A DNA stretch of 64,000 bases from Nostoc sp. NIES-4103 (GCF_002368335.1 NZ_AP018288.1:1419551-1483550), one strand, 5' to 3'; counted from the stretch's first letter, positions 25,939 through 37,500 are shown. The notes: generated by a model not told the origin, from the sequence alone. Numbers and translations: made by a program.

Positions 25939-28056
25939 CTATTTGGAAATTAAAACCACACTGCTACGACCTTCAACTAAAGAGAAATTGTCTGGAACTA
26001 AAGTTTCTTGCCCAGCTTCCACAATATCCCTTGGGGAAGGTTGAGCAGTATCAATGACTTTGTACCATTTTCTACCTGGAACAGAAGGAATTTCAAATTT
26101 GAGAGTATCCCAGTACATATTGAACATGACGTGGATATCTGCTGCTCCTTTGAAACCTGCTAATGTAAAAGCAAGAACTCTGGCATGAGGATCTTCCCAA
26201 GCAGGTCTATGCAGATTTAAGCCATGCCAAGAAATATCTGCCAAACCTCGCTCATTCACTTCACCATTGAAGAAGTGACGACGGTGTAATGATTCATGAC
26301 AGTAGCATTTACGAAAACTAATTAACCGTTTGAAGAATCTGTAGATATCAATATTCTTGTCTACAAGATCCCAATCAAACCAACTAATCTCATTATCTTG
26401 GCAGTAAGCATTGTTGTTGCCCTTTTGAGTGCGTCTGACTTCATCACCATATGTGATCATCGGCACACCCTGGGAAAGCAACAGGATAGTTGCAAAATTC
26501 TTAATTTGTCGCCGCCGCAGTGCATCAATATGTGGGTTGTCAGTTTCTCCTTCTACACCACAATTCCAACTCAAATTGTCATTGATGCCATCTTGATTGT
26601 TCTCGCCATTAGCTTCATTATGTTTGTGGTTGTAAGAAACTAAATCATTGAGAGTAAATCCATCGTGGCAAGTAATAAAGTTGATGCTGTTAATTGGTAG
26701 GTGTCCGCTTGATTGGTAAAGGTCGGCACTTCCAGACATGCGCCAAGCCACTGCACCTACGAGTCCTGGATCTCCCTTGACAAAGCGCCGAACGTCGTCC
26801 CGGAAGCGTCCGTTCCATTCTGCCCAACGATAGCCAGGAAAGTAGCCAATCTGATATAGTCCAGCAGCATCCCAAGCTTCAGCAATAATTTTGGTCTCCG
26901 CCAGGACTTCGGATGTTTCAATTTGCCAAACTACAGGCGGATGAAGCATCGGAACCCCATTTTGATCACGGGATAAGATTGAGGCTTCATCAAAGCGGAA
27001 GCCATCGACGTGCATCTCTTCCACCCAAAATTCTAGACAATCAACAATTAATTTCTGGATTAAGGGATGGTTGCAGTTGATGGTATTGCCACACCCTGAG
27101 TAATCCATGTAATATTGCTTGTCGAATGGTACAAGGTGATAGAATATACTGTTGAAGAATCCCTTAAAGTTAATAGTTGGGCCTTGATGGTTTCCTTCAC
27201 CAGTGTGGTTAAAGACTACATCTAAGATGACCTCGATACCTGCCTTATGTAAGGCTTTGACCATATCCCGAAACTCTGTGATTGGGTTTTTATCACGGGG
27301 AGAGGCACAATATGAAGCTTCTGGTGCAAAAAAACTATGTGGGTTATACCCCCAGTAATCTTTGAGTTTGTTACCGTTGACTTCTCGTAGAACTTCCGTT
27401 TCGTCAAAGTCAAATACTGGTAGTAATTCAACAGCTGTGATTCCTAATTCTTGCAGGTAAGGAATCTTTTCGATTACTCCAGAAAAAGTGCCAGGATGTT
27501 TGCAATCAGAGGAAGATGATTTAGTAAACCCGCGAACGTGCATTTCATAAATGATGGTTTCATTCATGGGTCGGTTCAGAGGGCGATCGCCTTCCCAGTC
27601 ATAATTTGATATATCTATGACTACACTACGCATTGAAGTAGACAAGTTATCTATTGTCCCTAAAGCATCAGTGCGCTTCCACAGAGTAGTACTATTTCCC
27701 TTGGAGTAAGGATCAATCAATACTTTATTTTTGTTAAAGCGGTGTCCTTTACCGTGTAAATCCTGAGGGCCATCAACGCGGTAAGCATAAGCAGCACCAG
27801 GTTTTAAGCCTCTGACATAGATATGCCACAAGAAAAAGGTTTTATTGACCTTTGGGTCTAACTGAATAATTTGTATCGGATCTGGGTCATCAGGTGTCTC
27901 AAACAACAATAGTTCTACAGATGTAGCATGTTCAGAAAAGATTGAGAAATTGACTCCATATTTGTCAGGCTTTGCACCCAAAGGATAAGTGCGTCCCAAC
28001 TCTACTTCGTACTTGGTTGTAGTTTCTGCTTGATATTGAAATGTTGTTGCAATCAT
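25939..28056 (-). CDS. glgX: Glycogen debranching enzyme (isoamylase type, GH13)
   Basis: It hydrolyses alpha-1,6 branch points of glycogen. The 705-residue protein has an N-terminal CBM48 (about 20-125) and a GH13 barrel. The conserved regions are visible: VILDVVFNHTGEGN, GFRFDEASIL (nucleophile Asp), IIAEAWDAAG (acid/base Glu) and FITCHDGFTLNDLVSYNHKHN in two parts. The C-terminal beta domain ends VEGRSSVVLISK. I start at MIATTFQYQ; the frame is open 16 codons further to a TTG, but AGGTGAG/AAAGAG before the ATG supports the shorter form. Together with malQ at 47226 it provides a glycogen-to-maltodextrin route. Confidence 0.94.
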   Translation of the reverse strand: MIATTFQYQAETTTKYEVELGRTYPLGAKPDKYGVNFSIFSEHATSVELLLFETPDDPDPIQIIQLDPKVNKTFFLWHIYVRGLKPGAAYAYRVDGPQDLHGKGHRFNKNKVLIDPYSKGNSTTLWKRTDALGTIDNLSTSMRSVVIDISNYDWEGDRPLNRPMNETIIYEMHVRGFTKSSSSDCKHPGTFSGVIEKIPYLQELGITAVELLPVFDFDETEVLREVNGNKLKDYWGYNPHSFFAPEASYCASPRDKNPITEFRDMVKALHKAGIEVILDVVFNHTGEGNHQGPTINFKGFFNSIFYHLVPFDKQYYMDYSGCGNTINCNHPLIQKLIVDCLEFWVEEMHVDGFRFDEASILSRDQNGVPMLHPPVVWQIETSEVLAETKIIAEAWDAAGLYQIGYFPGYRWAEWNGRFRDDVRRFVKGDPGLVGAVAWRMSGSADLYQSSGHLPINSINFITCHDGFTLNDLVSYNHKHNEANGENNQDGINDNLSWNCGVEGETDNPHIDALRRRQIKNFATILLLSQGVPMITYGDEVRRTQKGNNNAYCQDNEISWFDWDLVDKNIDIYRFFKRLISFRKCYCHESLHRRHFFNGEVNERGLADISWHGLNLHRPAWEDPHARVLAFTLAGFKGAADIHVMFNMYWDTLKFEIPSVPGRKWYKVIDTAQPSPRDIVEAGQETLVPDNFSLVEGRSSVVLISK

Positions 28057-28213
28057 TTTCTCTTTCTTCTCACCTGGAAAATTAATTGATATTTGACTGA
28101 ACAATTAAGCAAGAGTTTGTCAGAAATACACATATTTTCTAGAACATCAATTCAAGTTTGACAACAGAGACAAACATAGTTTATGCACCGTATTTGAATA
28201 CTGAATCGATGTT

Positions 28214-28468
28214 CTAGCTAATGCGTAAGCGATCGCACTGAATCTTATCTGAGAGAATTGCACTAGCTAGAATACCCGTATGAATTTCCAGATCAGCATC
28301 AGGAGGTGCTTCAAAACGAAAATCTTGTTTTGGGAAAATGACTCGTTCAAAGTACCAATTAGGAATATTTGCGATCCGAAGTATCTGAATCTGGCTAGTA
28401 GAGTTAACATAATTGCAGACAATCCAACCAGACTGGTCAGGAATTAGCAGCGTTTTTCTTTCCCACAT
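28214..28468 (-). CDS. DUF1830 family protein
   Basis: An 84-residue protein with the family pattern CNYVNSTSQIQILRIANIPN, WYFERVIFP, FEAPPDADLEIHTG and ASAILSDKIQCDRLRI. The family is found essentially in cyanobacteria; its function is unknown. The gene starts 29 bases after the DJ-1-like gene on the same strand, and an operon is likely. Confidence 0.88.
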   Translation of the reverse strand: MWERKTLLIPDQSGWIVCNYVNSTSQIQILRIANIPNWYFERVIFPKQDFRFEAPPDADLEIHTGILASAILSDKIQCDRLRIS

Positions 28469-28497
28469 GACAGACTCAAATTTTTAATTTTAGTTGC

Positions 28498-29127
28498 TTA
28501 CCTGGTAGCTAACTGCAATCTCTGCTCGCTAATTGCTTTTAAGAAAACTTCCATGAATTCCTCAACTACATTGGGATGTTTGGCTGTAATCAAATTGCCA
28601 TCAATATGTAAATTCTTTGTTCCATAGCCATCAAAAACAATAATGCCTCCAGCATTTTTGACATCACAAATGATGTTATGAGCACAAGTTACTTCACGAT
28701 TATTCAAAAGTTCTGGATCAGCACAAAACAACCAAAGACTATGACAAATAGTTCCAATCTTTAATTGTCCTGCATCCATAGCTCTTACAGCTTTGCGGAG
28801 AAATTTGACAGCAGGAGATTGATTAGGTTGCCCTTGCTGAGGATACTGTTCATAGCGAAGACGATCCATAGCATATGCACCGATGAGAATGATGCCTTCA
28901 TAATCAGTAGGTTCAACATCGTTTACTTCTACTGTAACAGTAATTTCTTCTGTTAAGTCTACACCCTTAAAAGTCAGTTGATCTTGATTCCAAAGATGAG
29001 AAATATATTCTATTTCGTACCCATGTTGTGGAAAAAAATTATTAAATGCTCGAAATTCAATTTCATCAAAGTGTTCTTCGATGAGTACACCTATTTTACC
29101 CTGGGCTTTAGTACCATTAGTTGCCAT
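28498..29127 (-). CDS. DJ-1/PfpI superfamily protein
   Basis: This cytoplasmic flavodoxin-like protein of 209 residues contains GKIGVLIEEHFDEIEFRAFN at the start and the nucleophile elbow GTICHSLWLFC with the expected cysteine-histidine pair. It ends with a region typical of PfpI proteins (DGNLITAKHPNVVEEFMEVF). Members act as glyoxalases, chaperones or proteases of damaged proteins, so a stress role is plausible. The ATG at 29127 follows GAGGGATAAAATC, a good ribosome-binding site; the 16 codons upstream are not conserved-looking. Confidence 0.88.
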   Translation of the reverse strand: MATNGTKAQGKIGVLIEEHFDEIEFRAFNNFFPQHGYEIEYISHLWNQDQLTFKGVDLTEEITVTVEVNDVEPTDYEGIILIGAYAMDRLRYEQYPQQGQPNQSPAVKFLRKAVRAMDAGQLKIGTICHSLWLFCADPELLNNREVTCAHNIICDVKNAGGIIVFDGYGTKNLHIDGNLITAKHPNVVEEFMEVFLKAISEQRLQLATR

Positions 29128-29356
29128 GATTTTATCCCTCACTTGTACATATTGTTGACAGGTTTTTCTTAACACAGTTACTTAGTAACTGCCTATAAGA
29201 TTCCCAATTGAGTCTTGCTAAGTATATTGATGAATAAAACCATACCTAGCAAATTTTCAATCAGCTTGGCTTTTGAAAAATCAAATTAGTTACTATGGAT
29301 TGCCGATTAACATTTGAACAAGTGTCTCATCATCCAAACAATTCCATTTTATTTAG

Positions 29357-29420
29357 TGGGAATTGGGAATTGGGAACTCGTACTGAGCGCAGTCGAAGTA
29401 TTGGGAATTGGGAATTGGAT
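29357..29420. repeat. GGGAATT short tandem repeats interrupted by a 20-bp insert
   Basis: Two GGGAATT units, then CTCGTACTGAGCGCAGTCGA, then two further units. It lies in the intergenic region between the CMD gene and the DJ-1 gene. Confidence 0.6.
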
Positions 29421-29525
29421 TTTACTATTTAGTCATCACATCTCACCCATCACCCATTACCTATTACCTATTACCAGGCAAAGCGACTATATCGTAAGTA
29501 ATTAGCCGAACTTGATATCAGTCTA

Positions 29526-29918
29526 CTATTGGTTTGAATTGAAAATATCATTCAGAGTACCAAAACACCCCGCAGCCTTGTTAAATCCTGCGTAAACGCA
29601 CATGAATAACAAAAGTTCTTCTATTTCTGCACGTGTAGCGCCTTGTTGGAGAGCCATATTTACATGTGCTGCAAAAGGACTACCACTCCCAACCTGATCT
29701 TGATTGACAACATCAATAGCAATTGTGATTAAAGCTTTGGTTTTTTGATCGATTAACGGAAGACCCCATGCTTCACCTGCTACGCGAGTACAAAAATCAC
29801 CAAACTTCGGGTTGATGCTATTTAAAGCCTGTTGCAGTTTTATATCATCTAAAACAGCGTTTTTATATAGTGCTGTCTTGCCATTTTGCTCTAACGTTGT
29901 ATGATTTGTCTGACTCAT
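29526..29918 (-). CDS. Carboxymuconolactone decarboxylase-like (CMD/AhpD-fold) protein
   Basis: The 130-residue protein contains GEAWGLPLIDQKTKALITIA, FAAHVNMALQQGATRAEIEE and LLLFMCVYAGFNKAAGCFGT, the all-helical CMD fold. The peroxidase CxxC of AhpD is not present; two cysteines lie 12 apart. It is very similar to residues 8-115 of the 802-residue fusion protein at 56793-59201. It starts at MSQTNHTTLEQ with GTGGAGAAAAAGT before the ATG. Reaction unknown. Confidence 0.88.
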   Translation of the reverse strand: MSQTNHTTLEQNGKTALYKNAVLDDIKLQQALNSINPKFGDFCTRVAGEAWGLPLIDQKTKALITIAIDVVNQDQVGSGSPFAAHVNMALQQGATRAEIEELLLFMCVYAGFNKAAGCFGTLNDIFNSNQ

Positions 29919-31376
29919 ACTTTTTCTCCACCTCTTACACAGGTTTTGCTCTTCATTGCCAATTTTTTTTGATACAAAAAGCAACTAAGTGCTTTACTTG
30001 GTTATTACAGCAATTCCAGATAGTTCGTGAACAAAAAATAATCACAACGAACGCAAAGTCAAGGCAGCGCATTGCTCCCTATGTCAAATCTGTAGCGGCG
30101 TCACTCGCCAAGTACACGAAGAAAGAAAACACAAAACATGTTCACAAACAATTTAGGATTGCTGTAATATCAAAAATTTTGATGATAACTTGCTTTAGGT
30201 TTCCATCGACTGTACCAATGCAACTATACTGATAATTCTTCTGGCTCTTCAGTACGTATTATGCTAAGTTGGTTCATCATTATTCAGAATGCATTAATTG
30301 CAGGCGCTCAGCTAAGATTCCTCTTAAATTTCGTATTCAGCAGCCTTAAATTCTTTTCATAAAGAATTTAAATAATTGCTTCGTTGAAGTATGAAATTCC
30401 CAAACAGAGTGTTTAAAACTCTTATCTTTGCGACGGACAGTTTGATGCCAGTTGCTATAATTTACCAGCTTCTCAAGCCGGAAAACCCTGACTGTGCAAT
30501 TGTCCTCGTCTTGGCGACGGCAGTCGCAAAGGTTGTTTGATGACTGAACGCGCTACCTCGCTTTTGTGTGAGACTAGATTCATACTCTTAATTAGTAATA
30601 CCGCCTTGGGAGGCGATAAGCTAATGATTAGCATGGTAGGTACTAAAGAAGTATTCTTGTTTACACTGCATTCTGATGAATCAAGGCAACTTGTGTCTTT
30701 ATTTATTTTTAACAATTCCAGAAAGTATCAGCCAGTTAAAATCTTCGAGTTAAGGCTTAATTTAAGCTTTTATACTATAACCTAGTGATAATTTTGTAAA
30801 AATACTCTTGCTTATGGTACTATCTCTAAAATATAATTATCGGCTTGCTGTACTTGTTGTCAGCAACTTAGGATTTCTTATCTTTAATTCCTTTGTATCA
30901 GATGTTGACCTGTTTTGGAAACTGGTTTCCAGGCTGGGGAATTATTTTTGCAATACATCTAATAAATTATGAATCAGCCGCAAATTACTTCGCAACTGCT
31001 CATACCAATTCTTAATGAAGCTGCCTGCGCTAAATAAGGTTTCGGGAAGATGCTGCTTTACATTGCGTTAATGCAGCCCACAGACTTAAGATTTACTTTA
31101 TCAATCAACTCTTAGGGCTTTTCCTAATTCTTCTTGGCTCTGTATTATAGCGTTTTTAACTCCAGTGAGGTACAAAATCACCCTGCCCCTAATCCCCAGA
31201 GGGGGCCCCGAGTTCCCCAACCCTCCCCTTGCCAAGGGGAGGGTGCGCGGAGTGCGCGGGTGGAGTGTATTTCATGTGCTTGGGAATTGCTATATCTCCA
31301 AAAGCAATCTCATACCCATAATCTTCAATCCAAATGCAGCCACCTCCTATTTTGACCCATCTTCATCAAGAAATAG

Positions 31377-31523
31377 TAAGCTGATGCGCGTCTAAATTGC
31401 ATATTTGGTTGTAATGGTCGTCAAGGGTCAACAGTCCAGAGTCAAGGTTGAATTTGGACTTTTGACTGTTGACTCTGGACAACCCTCATGAGTAACTACG
31501 CAACTTAAATGCGTAACAGCTTA
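31377..31523 (+). mobile_element. 147-bp MITE-like element, family A copy 2
   Basis: Same length and ends (TAAGCTG...CAGCTTA) as 1807-1953, with only a few base differences, mainly in the first third. Flanked by TA. Confidence 0.8.
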
Positions 31524-32570
31524 TGAGCCTTTACCGTGTTAACTTAGTCCTTAAGTTATCGATCTTCATTTCACAAAATTTTATAGGGCTGCAAGACTCA
31601 GGATGAATAAACTTTAAAACATTTATGAAATTTATAAAAATTAAAAATTTTATAGCTTTATATTATAAAAAACTGAATTTACCTTTCAAAATTGCCATGG
31701 ATTCTTATATTAACATTAACCGGATATTAACTATTCAAAGGCAGTATTAGGGCAGTATTAGATATACAAACCTTGCAGTTGAAGTCTTTTATTTCTAAAA
31801 CTGCTTACTACGATAGATTTAGTTCGCTATGGTCAGCAAAATTACAAAAAGTTTCAATATGTTTACAATTACATCGAAAAATTATAAAATTATGCTAGTA
31901 TCAGTGAGTGATTGCGTATGAAACCAGAAATAAAGCTTAAATAAACTTTTATAAATGTTTTATAACTAGACTTTTTATGATTTGTCTAGTAAAGTTTTTT
32001 AACGGATGTATGCAATTTTGTATAGACTACGAGATCCCAAAAAGCACTTTATGGCGCTGTCAAATATGGAATGAGCAAAGTTTCTCTCTTTGAAGCAGAT
32101 AGCAGATATACTAAATCGCCTCTCAGAAGCTGTAAAAGCCGTGTAGGGGCAAGCTATTAATTTGCTTATTGCTGCTAACCCTTATTTTTCAGGATTAATA
32201 ATACGAAGGAAGGGCGACATTGTGTCTAATTCTTTTATTTTACCTGTACATTCTTTGTTCTATTGCAGATTAAGTCTGCTGTTCAACACTTACTTGCAGA
32301 TAATATGGCTACTTTTTGGGGATATAGAAATCCGCATCAGGAACTAAAACTTGCCTGTTTTTTCAGGGGATCGAGTAAATCGACCCAGCCCATCATGGGT
32401 GCAATGTCTTTTAGGGTTGATAATTCCTGCAAATAAACCTTACTGTCAAGGCTTAGAAATACAATCTGCGTCCTTTAAGTATTGGCAACAATTTATTCTT
32501 GTTAAGATATGTTGAATAGCCGTCAAAGTATCATAGCAAGTACTAAAGTACTTTTAAACTAAAGACCTTG

Positions 32571-32690
32571 AAAAAGGACTTTCTGCTTTTAGGACTGAAG
32601 TCCCTAAAAATAGGCTTTCTACCTTTTGGATTCAAGTACCTAAAAAAGGACTTCCAGCCTTTTGGACTAAAACCCTTAGAAAGCGCCTAA
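32571..32690 (+). repeat. Three imperfect ~36-bp tandem repeats
   Basis: Units begin AAAAAGGACTTTCTGCTTTT, AAAAATAGGCTTTCTACCTT and AAAAAAGGACTTCCAGCCTT. One frame is open through all three (repeating pattern like LKKDFQPFGLK) but has no start codon. Confidence 0.65.
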
Positions 32691-33141
32691 AGTACTTTTT
32701 CAAGAATTTTAGAAGCTACCTACCAAGAGTGTTTAGAGGTGGGTAAAGCGTCTATTGGAGATATACCTCTTTTCATGCAAGTGAAGTATATACCCTACCC
32801 GTCCTAGCGGCCATTCTTTCCTTGGCAAGGAGAGGGTTGGAGAAAAGTGTATTCTATTGACCTGCAATACGCTGTCAATTGTCTATTGCTCTAAAACGTA
32901 ATACATGATTAGAAGTTTTTGAACTTATATTTGGGGTTGCAATTTACTATGAACAAAAATCATCAAGTTAACCGGATATGTCGGTTTCGGCTTCAGTTGT
33001 ACAAATTTTGGACAATAGCTAAACATGCCTGCTGTCAAAGGATTTGAGCAATTATTTAGATAGTTGACCAACAAGTTTATTCTTGCTAAGAATGGCTTTA
33101 TTTCATCGTGTCTGTAGTAACCACAACAGAAGAATCTAACC

Positions 33142-33993
33142 ATGCGTAATGACTTTTTCATTAATACTGAATCGGGGTGTATTGTGCTTAATGATCTAGC
33201 AATGAAAAGTACCAACGGCAATAGAGTGTATCAACCGGGTTCTGTGGGAAGTGGCGATCGCACCACCTCAAACAGACCTGATGCAGACACCATAGCTAGA
33301 ACCCAAAAGCTTTTAGATCGGGCGATCGCCTATGCTTGGCACACAGTAAAGAGCGATCGCAGACCACCAAAACTAACTGCTATACGTTGGGTATGGCGGC
33401 TTGCAGGCGCGTACCATTCAAGCTGTCATACTACACGACTAATGGAAGAAGCGGCTAAGCGGTTTGCTGCATCTGGTCGTCAGAATTTAGCAAATTGGGC
33501 TGCACAGAAAGCTAAAGAAGAAGCTGGTCACGACCGACTCGCCCTACTTGATATTCAATCAATGGGATATGAAGCGGAGGCTGTTGTAAAAGCGCTAGTT
33601 CCATCTGCTGCAACGGCTGTGGTAGATTACTTTACCCAAACTGTGCAGGCGATCAATCCAATTAATTGCATCGGTCTTTCATATGCAAGTGAACGCTTAG
33701 GGACATTTCAAGGGGAGGAGTACATCCAGAGTGTACAAGCTTTATTACCACCTGGTACTCATGCTACACGGTGGTTGCGAGTACACAGTGGTGTTGGTGC
33801 CGAAGTTGAGCATGTTGAAGAGACAGTTGAGATTGTTGCAGAGCTTACTCCTACTGAATGCATTAGTGTAGCAAGAGCTTGTTATCAAACTGCGTTGTTA
33901 CGCTTTACTCCACCCAAACAGGGTTACATATCAGACGAGGAACTTCAGAACGTATTGAAACCCCTAGAGTTAAATAGTTGTTTACGAGTCTGA
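33142..33993 (+). CDS. Haem-oxygenase-fold (iron-containing redox enzyme-like) protein
   Basis: The 283-residue protein is mostly helical. The histidine- and glutamate-rich segments AYHSSCHTTRLMEEAAKRF, AAQKAKEEAGHDRLALLDIQ and SGVGAEVEHVEETVEIV recall the metal ligands of haem-oxygenase-like diiron proteins (TenA/CADD-like). Members of this superfamily oxidise small molecules or bind cofactors; the substrate here is unknown. The ATG at 33142 follows AGAAG; an internal ATG 20 codons later (MKSTNGNR) is an alternative. A small gene lies 179 bases downstream on the same strand. Confidence 0.65.
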   Translation: MRNDFFINTESGCIVLNDLAMKSTNGNRVYQPGSVGSGDRTTSNRPDADTIARTQKLLDRAIAYAWHTVKSDRRPPKLTAIRWVWRLAGAYHSSCHTTRLMEEAAKRFAASGRQNLANWAAQKAKEEAGHDRLALLDIQSMGYEAEAVVKALVPSAATAVVDYFTQTVQAINPINCIGLSYASERLGTFQGEEYIQSVQALLPPGTHATRWLRVHSGVGAEVEHVEETVEIVAELTPTECISVARACYQTALLRFTPPKQGYISDEELQNVLKPLELNSCLRV

Positions 33994-34172
33994 ACTAATT
34001 TTCAGAAGAAGCTAAACAAATGACCGTGTAAACAAGAAAGGCTTTTTCAGACACCCTTAACCGTATTGTTCAAGAAACTTCTTGCATAAATAGTCAACAA
34101 AAGGGTGATAAGTAGTAACTGACATGTAAAAACTGACTTTTGCAAGAGATCTAAACTACAAGGAGAATAAAG

Positions 34173-34442
34173 ATGCTATCTCAGATTCTACATTTTGGAC
34201 TTTGGACTTTAGTATGGCTAGGGTCTGTTTTTCCCAATGAAGCTGTTTTTTCAAAGATATTTCCAAATAATATCAAGACTACAACTATAGACCAGCAGTC
34301 TTCAGAGCAGGATCTCACCAGTAATCTCCTTCAAATCAGTTTCGATATGTTGAACAGCATGAAACTTGATGATTTGGAAAGTATCATCACCAATGAATTC
34401 GCACAAGGATTACCAAGTGACACTGAATTAAATAATTTTTAG
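34173..34442 (+). CDS. Small hypothetical protein (89 aa)
   Basis: Unrecognised. The ATG is preceded by AAGGAGAATAAAG, one of the best ribosome-binding sites in the window. Residues 1-20 (MLSQILHFGLWTLVWLGSVF) are hydrophobic and could be a membrane anchor or signal; the rest is acidic and polar, ending in FAQGLPSDTELNNF, with no cysteine. It follows the haem-oxygenase-fold gene on the same strand and converges on the NB-ARC/WD40 gene. Composition and start signal make a real gene likely. Confidence 0.6.
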   Translation: MLSQILHFGLWTLVWLGSVFPNEAVFSKIFPNNIKTTTIDQQSSEQDLTSNLLQISFDMLNSMKLDDLESIITNEFAQGLPSDTELNNF

Positions 34443-34560
34443 ATTCGGTGGATATCCTTGATTGCCCAGCCTCTATAAGTTAGCTGCTAAAGCAGCTTCA
34501 AGGCTGCCTAGCCTTCAATACCGTAACAACTGGGCAGTTAGGGATTAACTACTACCAAGG

Positions 34561-37500
34561 CTAGTTGTCGGAAGCAATTGCCCCCAACACTTTGAGCGTA
34601 GCAATAGTCGCTGTAGTTAAACCTGTAATCCCCATGATATTCATGCGCTCATAGGGTTTATCAGGTTTTAGAGTTTTCAAGCACTCACCTGTTGCTATAT
34701 TCCAAAGTCTAATTGTCTCATCATCACCACTACTAGCCAGAATCTGGTTATTAGGACTAAAGACGACTGACCAAAGTCTGCTTGTATGTCCTTGCAAATT
34801 CTTGAGAGATTGACCCGTAGTGACATCCCACAGCTTGACTGTGTTATCTTGACTACCACTAGCTAGTATGCAACCATCTGAACTGAACGTCACTGAATGC
34901 AACCAACCTGTCTTGGCATGTAAAATTCTGAGGTATTCTCCAGTATGGACACTCCATAACCTTAAGGTTCCATCCGGACTTGTACTTGCCAGCAGTTCAC
35001 CATTTGGACTGAAGGTAACGGACGCCACCCAAGTCGTATGTCCCTTAAGCGTTCTTTTGCACTCACCTGTGCTAACATCCCACAATTTAACTGTTTGATC
35101 TAAAGCACCACTAGCTAGCATTGTTCCTTGGGGGCTAAAGGCAACTGACCAAACCGCAGCCTGATGTCCCTGGAACGTTTTTAGGCATTGACCCGTGGTA
35201 ACATCCCACAACTTCACTGTTTGATCGTCACTGCTACTAGCGAGTAATTGACCGTCGGAACAAAAAGCAACTGACCAAACTAGCGCCTGGTGTCCCTCGA
35301 AGGTTTTCACATCTTGACCAGTACTTACATCCCACAACTTGATCGAAGAGTCATGACTGCCACTTGCTAAGGTCTGCCCATCTGGACTAAAGGCGACTGA
35401 CTGGATCGTAGCGCGATGTCCCTGGAATGTTTTCAGGCATTGACCTGTATTGACATCCCACAGTCTCATCAAAGAGTCATGGCTGCCACTTGCCAGCATC
35501 TTTCCATCTGGACTGAAGGCGACTGAGAGTACCTGATTAGTATATCCCTGAAAATTTTTGAGACATTCACCACTGCTAATATCCCATAGCCTCACTGTTT
35601 GGTCGTAACTGCCACTAGCTAGAAAATCGCCCTGTGGGCTAAAGGCAACCGAAAATACCCAACCGCAATGCCCGTGGAAAATTTCAAAGCATTCACCAGT
35701 AGGAACACTCCACAGCCTCACCGTCTGATCAAAACTAGCACTAGCTAGAAAATCGCCCTGTGAACTAAAAGCGACTGAATACACTTCATTGGAATGTCCT
35801 TGAAAAGTTTTCAGGCATTCACCGGTGTTAACATCCCATAATTTAAGAGTATGGTCTTCACTACCACTCGCCAGCATCTGCCCGTCAGGACTGACGGTAA
35901 TTGACCTTACTCCATCAAGATGACCTTGCAACGTTTTGAAGCATTCACCGGTGTTAATATCCCACAATTTAACAGTATGGTCATCACTACCACTCATGAG
36001 CATCTGTCCATCAGAACTAAAGGTAACTGACAGTACCCAACTCGTGTGTCCTAGGAAATTTTTCAAACATTGCCCAGTGTGAACACTCCATAATTTTATG
36101 GTTTGGTCATCACTGGCACTAGCTAGTGTGTTACCATCCGGACTAAAAGCAACAGACCAAACCTCATGCTTATGTCCACACAAAGTTTTAAGGCATTCGC
36201 CTGTATTAACATCCCATAATTTCACAGTATGGTCAATACTACCGCTGGCAAAGATGCCGCTATCAGGACTGAAGGCAAGGGATAAAACCCAGTTGGTGTG
36301 ACCTTTACAAATTAGAAGTTGTTGCCAATCCGAAACTTGGTATAAGCGAATATTACCATTGGTATCACCCAAAGCCAAAAGTTTGCCATCAGGGCTAAAG
36401 GCTACCGACAGAACACCGCCGAAGGTTTCAGTAAAAACAGACCGATCAAAATCAGCGTTTTGGAAATTGACATCGTGCAATTTCATACATCGCAAGTCTA
36501 CTTGCCAAATACTTAAATCAGAAAAATCATAGCCGGTGAGGTCAGTCCCCAGATGACAAAGCAGATTCAGGACATTGCCAGCTGTATAACTTTGTTCTAA
36601 GGGTGATGTTTGTCGAAGATTTGCCAAAATTTGTGTTAGCTGAGATTCTAGATTTTTTTTGCTTCTAAAAATACCAAGCAACCCATTTATGACTGGTTGG
36701 ACAATCAGGCGAATTTGAATATCCCTGATGTAGTCTTTCGCCGTTGCCTTCATCAGGGCATGACACCTGAACAAATCAATATGATCATGAGCAATTTCTT
36801 GACAAACTTGCTCTATTAATCGCTGAGTTACATACTCCATGACTACAGGTTGTAGCGTGAATAGCCCTTCACTTTTCTCGATGAGCGATCGCCTGACCAA
36901 AGACTCCAAAGATTCTAGCAATTTTTGTGGCGGTATTTGTGACACAATATCACTTCGTATCTCTGATAGCGAAACTGGCTCTCGATTGATGGCTAGCCAA
37001 TACATCGCATCCTTTTCTAAATTTGATAACCGTCTAAACTGCTGCTCTAAAAGCTCATGAATATCACCAAAAACAATTGTTTCTTGTTGTAAAAATTTAT
37101 AAATATTACCACCAAATACGTCTTGAATAGTCGTAGCAACCACCTTCAAAGCTAAAGCGTTGCCTGCATAACGCCCTACCAGTTGCTCAGATTCAAATTC
37201 AGAAGCAAAAACTCCCTTGACTTTCAAAATTTCTTGCCCATCCGCAGCCTGCAAACCACCCAGAACAAATGAACGTACACACAGTGTTTCTCCTTCTAAT
37301 GCTGCTACTTCTTTAGGTTTTTCTCTAGTTGTTAAAAGCAAACAGCTTTGGTGAGTTACTTCTCCCACTCGTTTGAGCAGATCCCCATATCCCTCATATC
37401 CTTCTCGGTAAAGTCCGGCTCGACTACCACCTTGCAGAATTGACTCGATATTATCTAGTATTAAAAGACAGCGATGCTGCCGCAGATAGTCAATCAGTCG

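Larger units (their letters stand above)
29919..33141. other. 3.2-kb gene-poor region
   Basis: No gene of credible length or composition was found on either strand. It holds a family A element (31377-31523), a CCCTCCCC/GGGGAGGG hairpin region (31190-31265) and three tandem ~36-bp units (32571-32690). AT-rich sequence fills 31530-32000. Short protein-like scraps may be decayed genes, but none could be identified. Confidence 0.5.

Noticed and set aside
30473..30785. Overlapping ~80-codon frames in the gene-poor region
   Set aside because: Both strands are open by chance in AT-rich DNA; neither has a convincing start or a protein-like pattern.
31134..31395. Frames containing PLIPRGGPEFPNPPLAKG
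   Set aside because: This is translation of the widespread CCCTCCCCTTGCCAAGGGGAGGG-type repeat, not a gene.
32925..33221. 98-codon minus-strand frame overlapping the haem-oxygenase-fold gene start
   Set aside because: Runs antisense into a better gene and has no family features.
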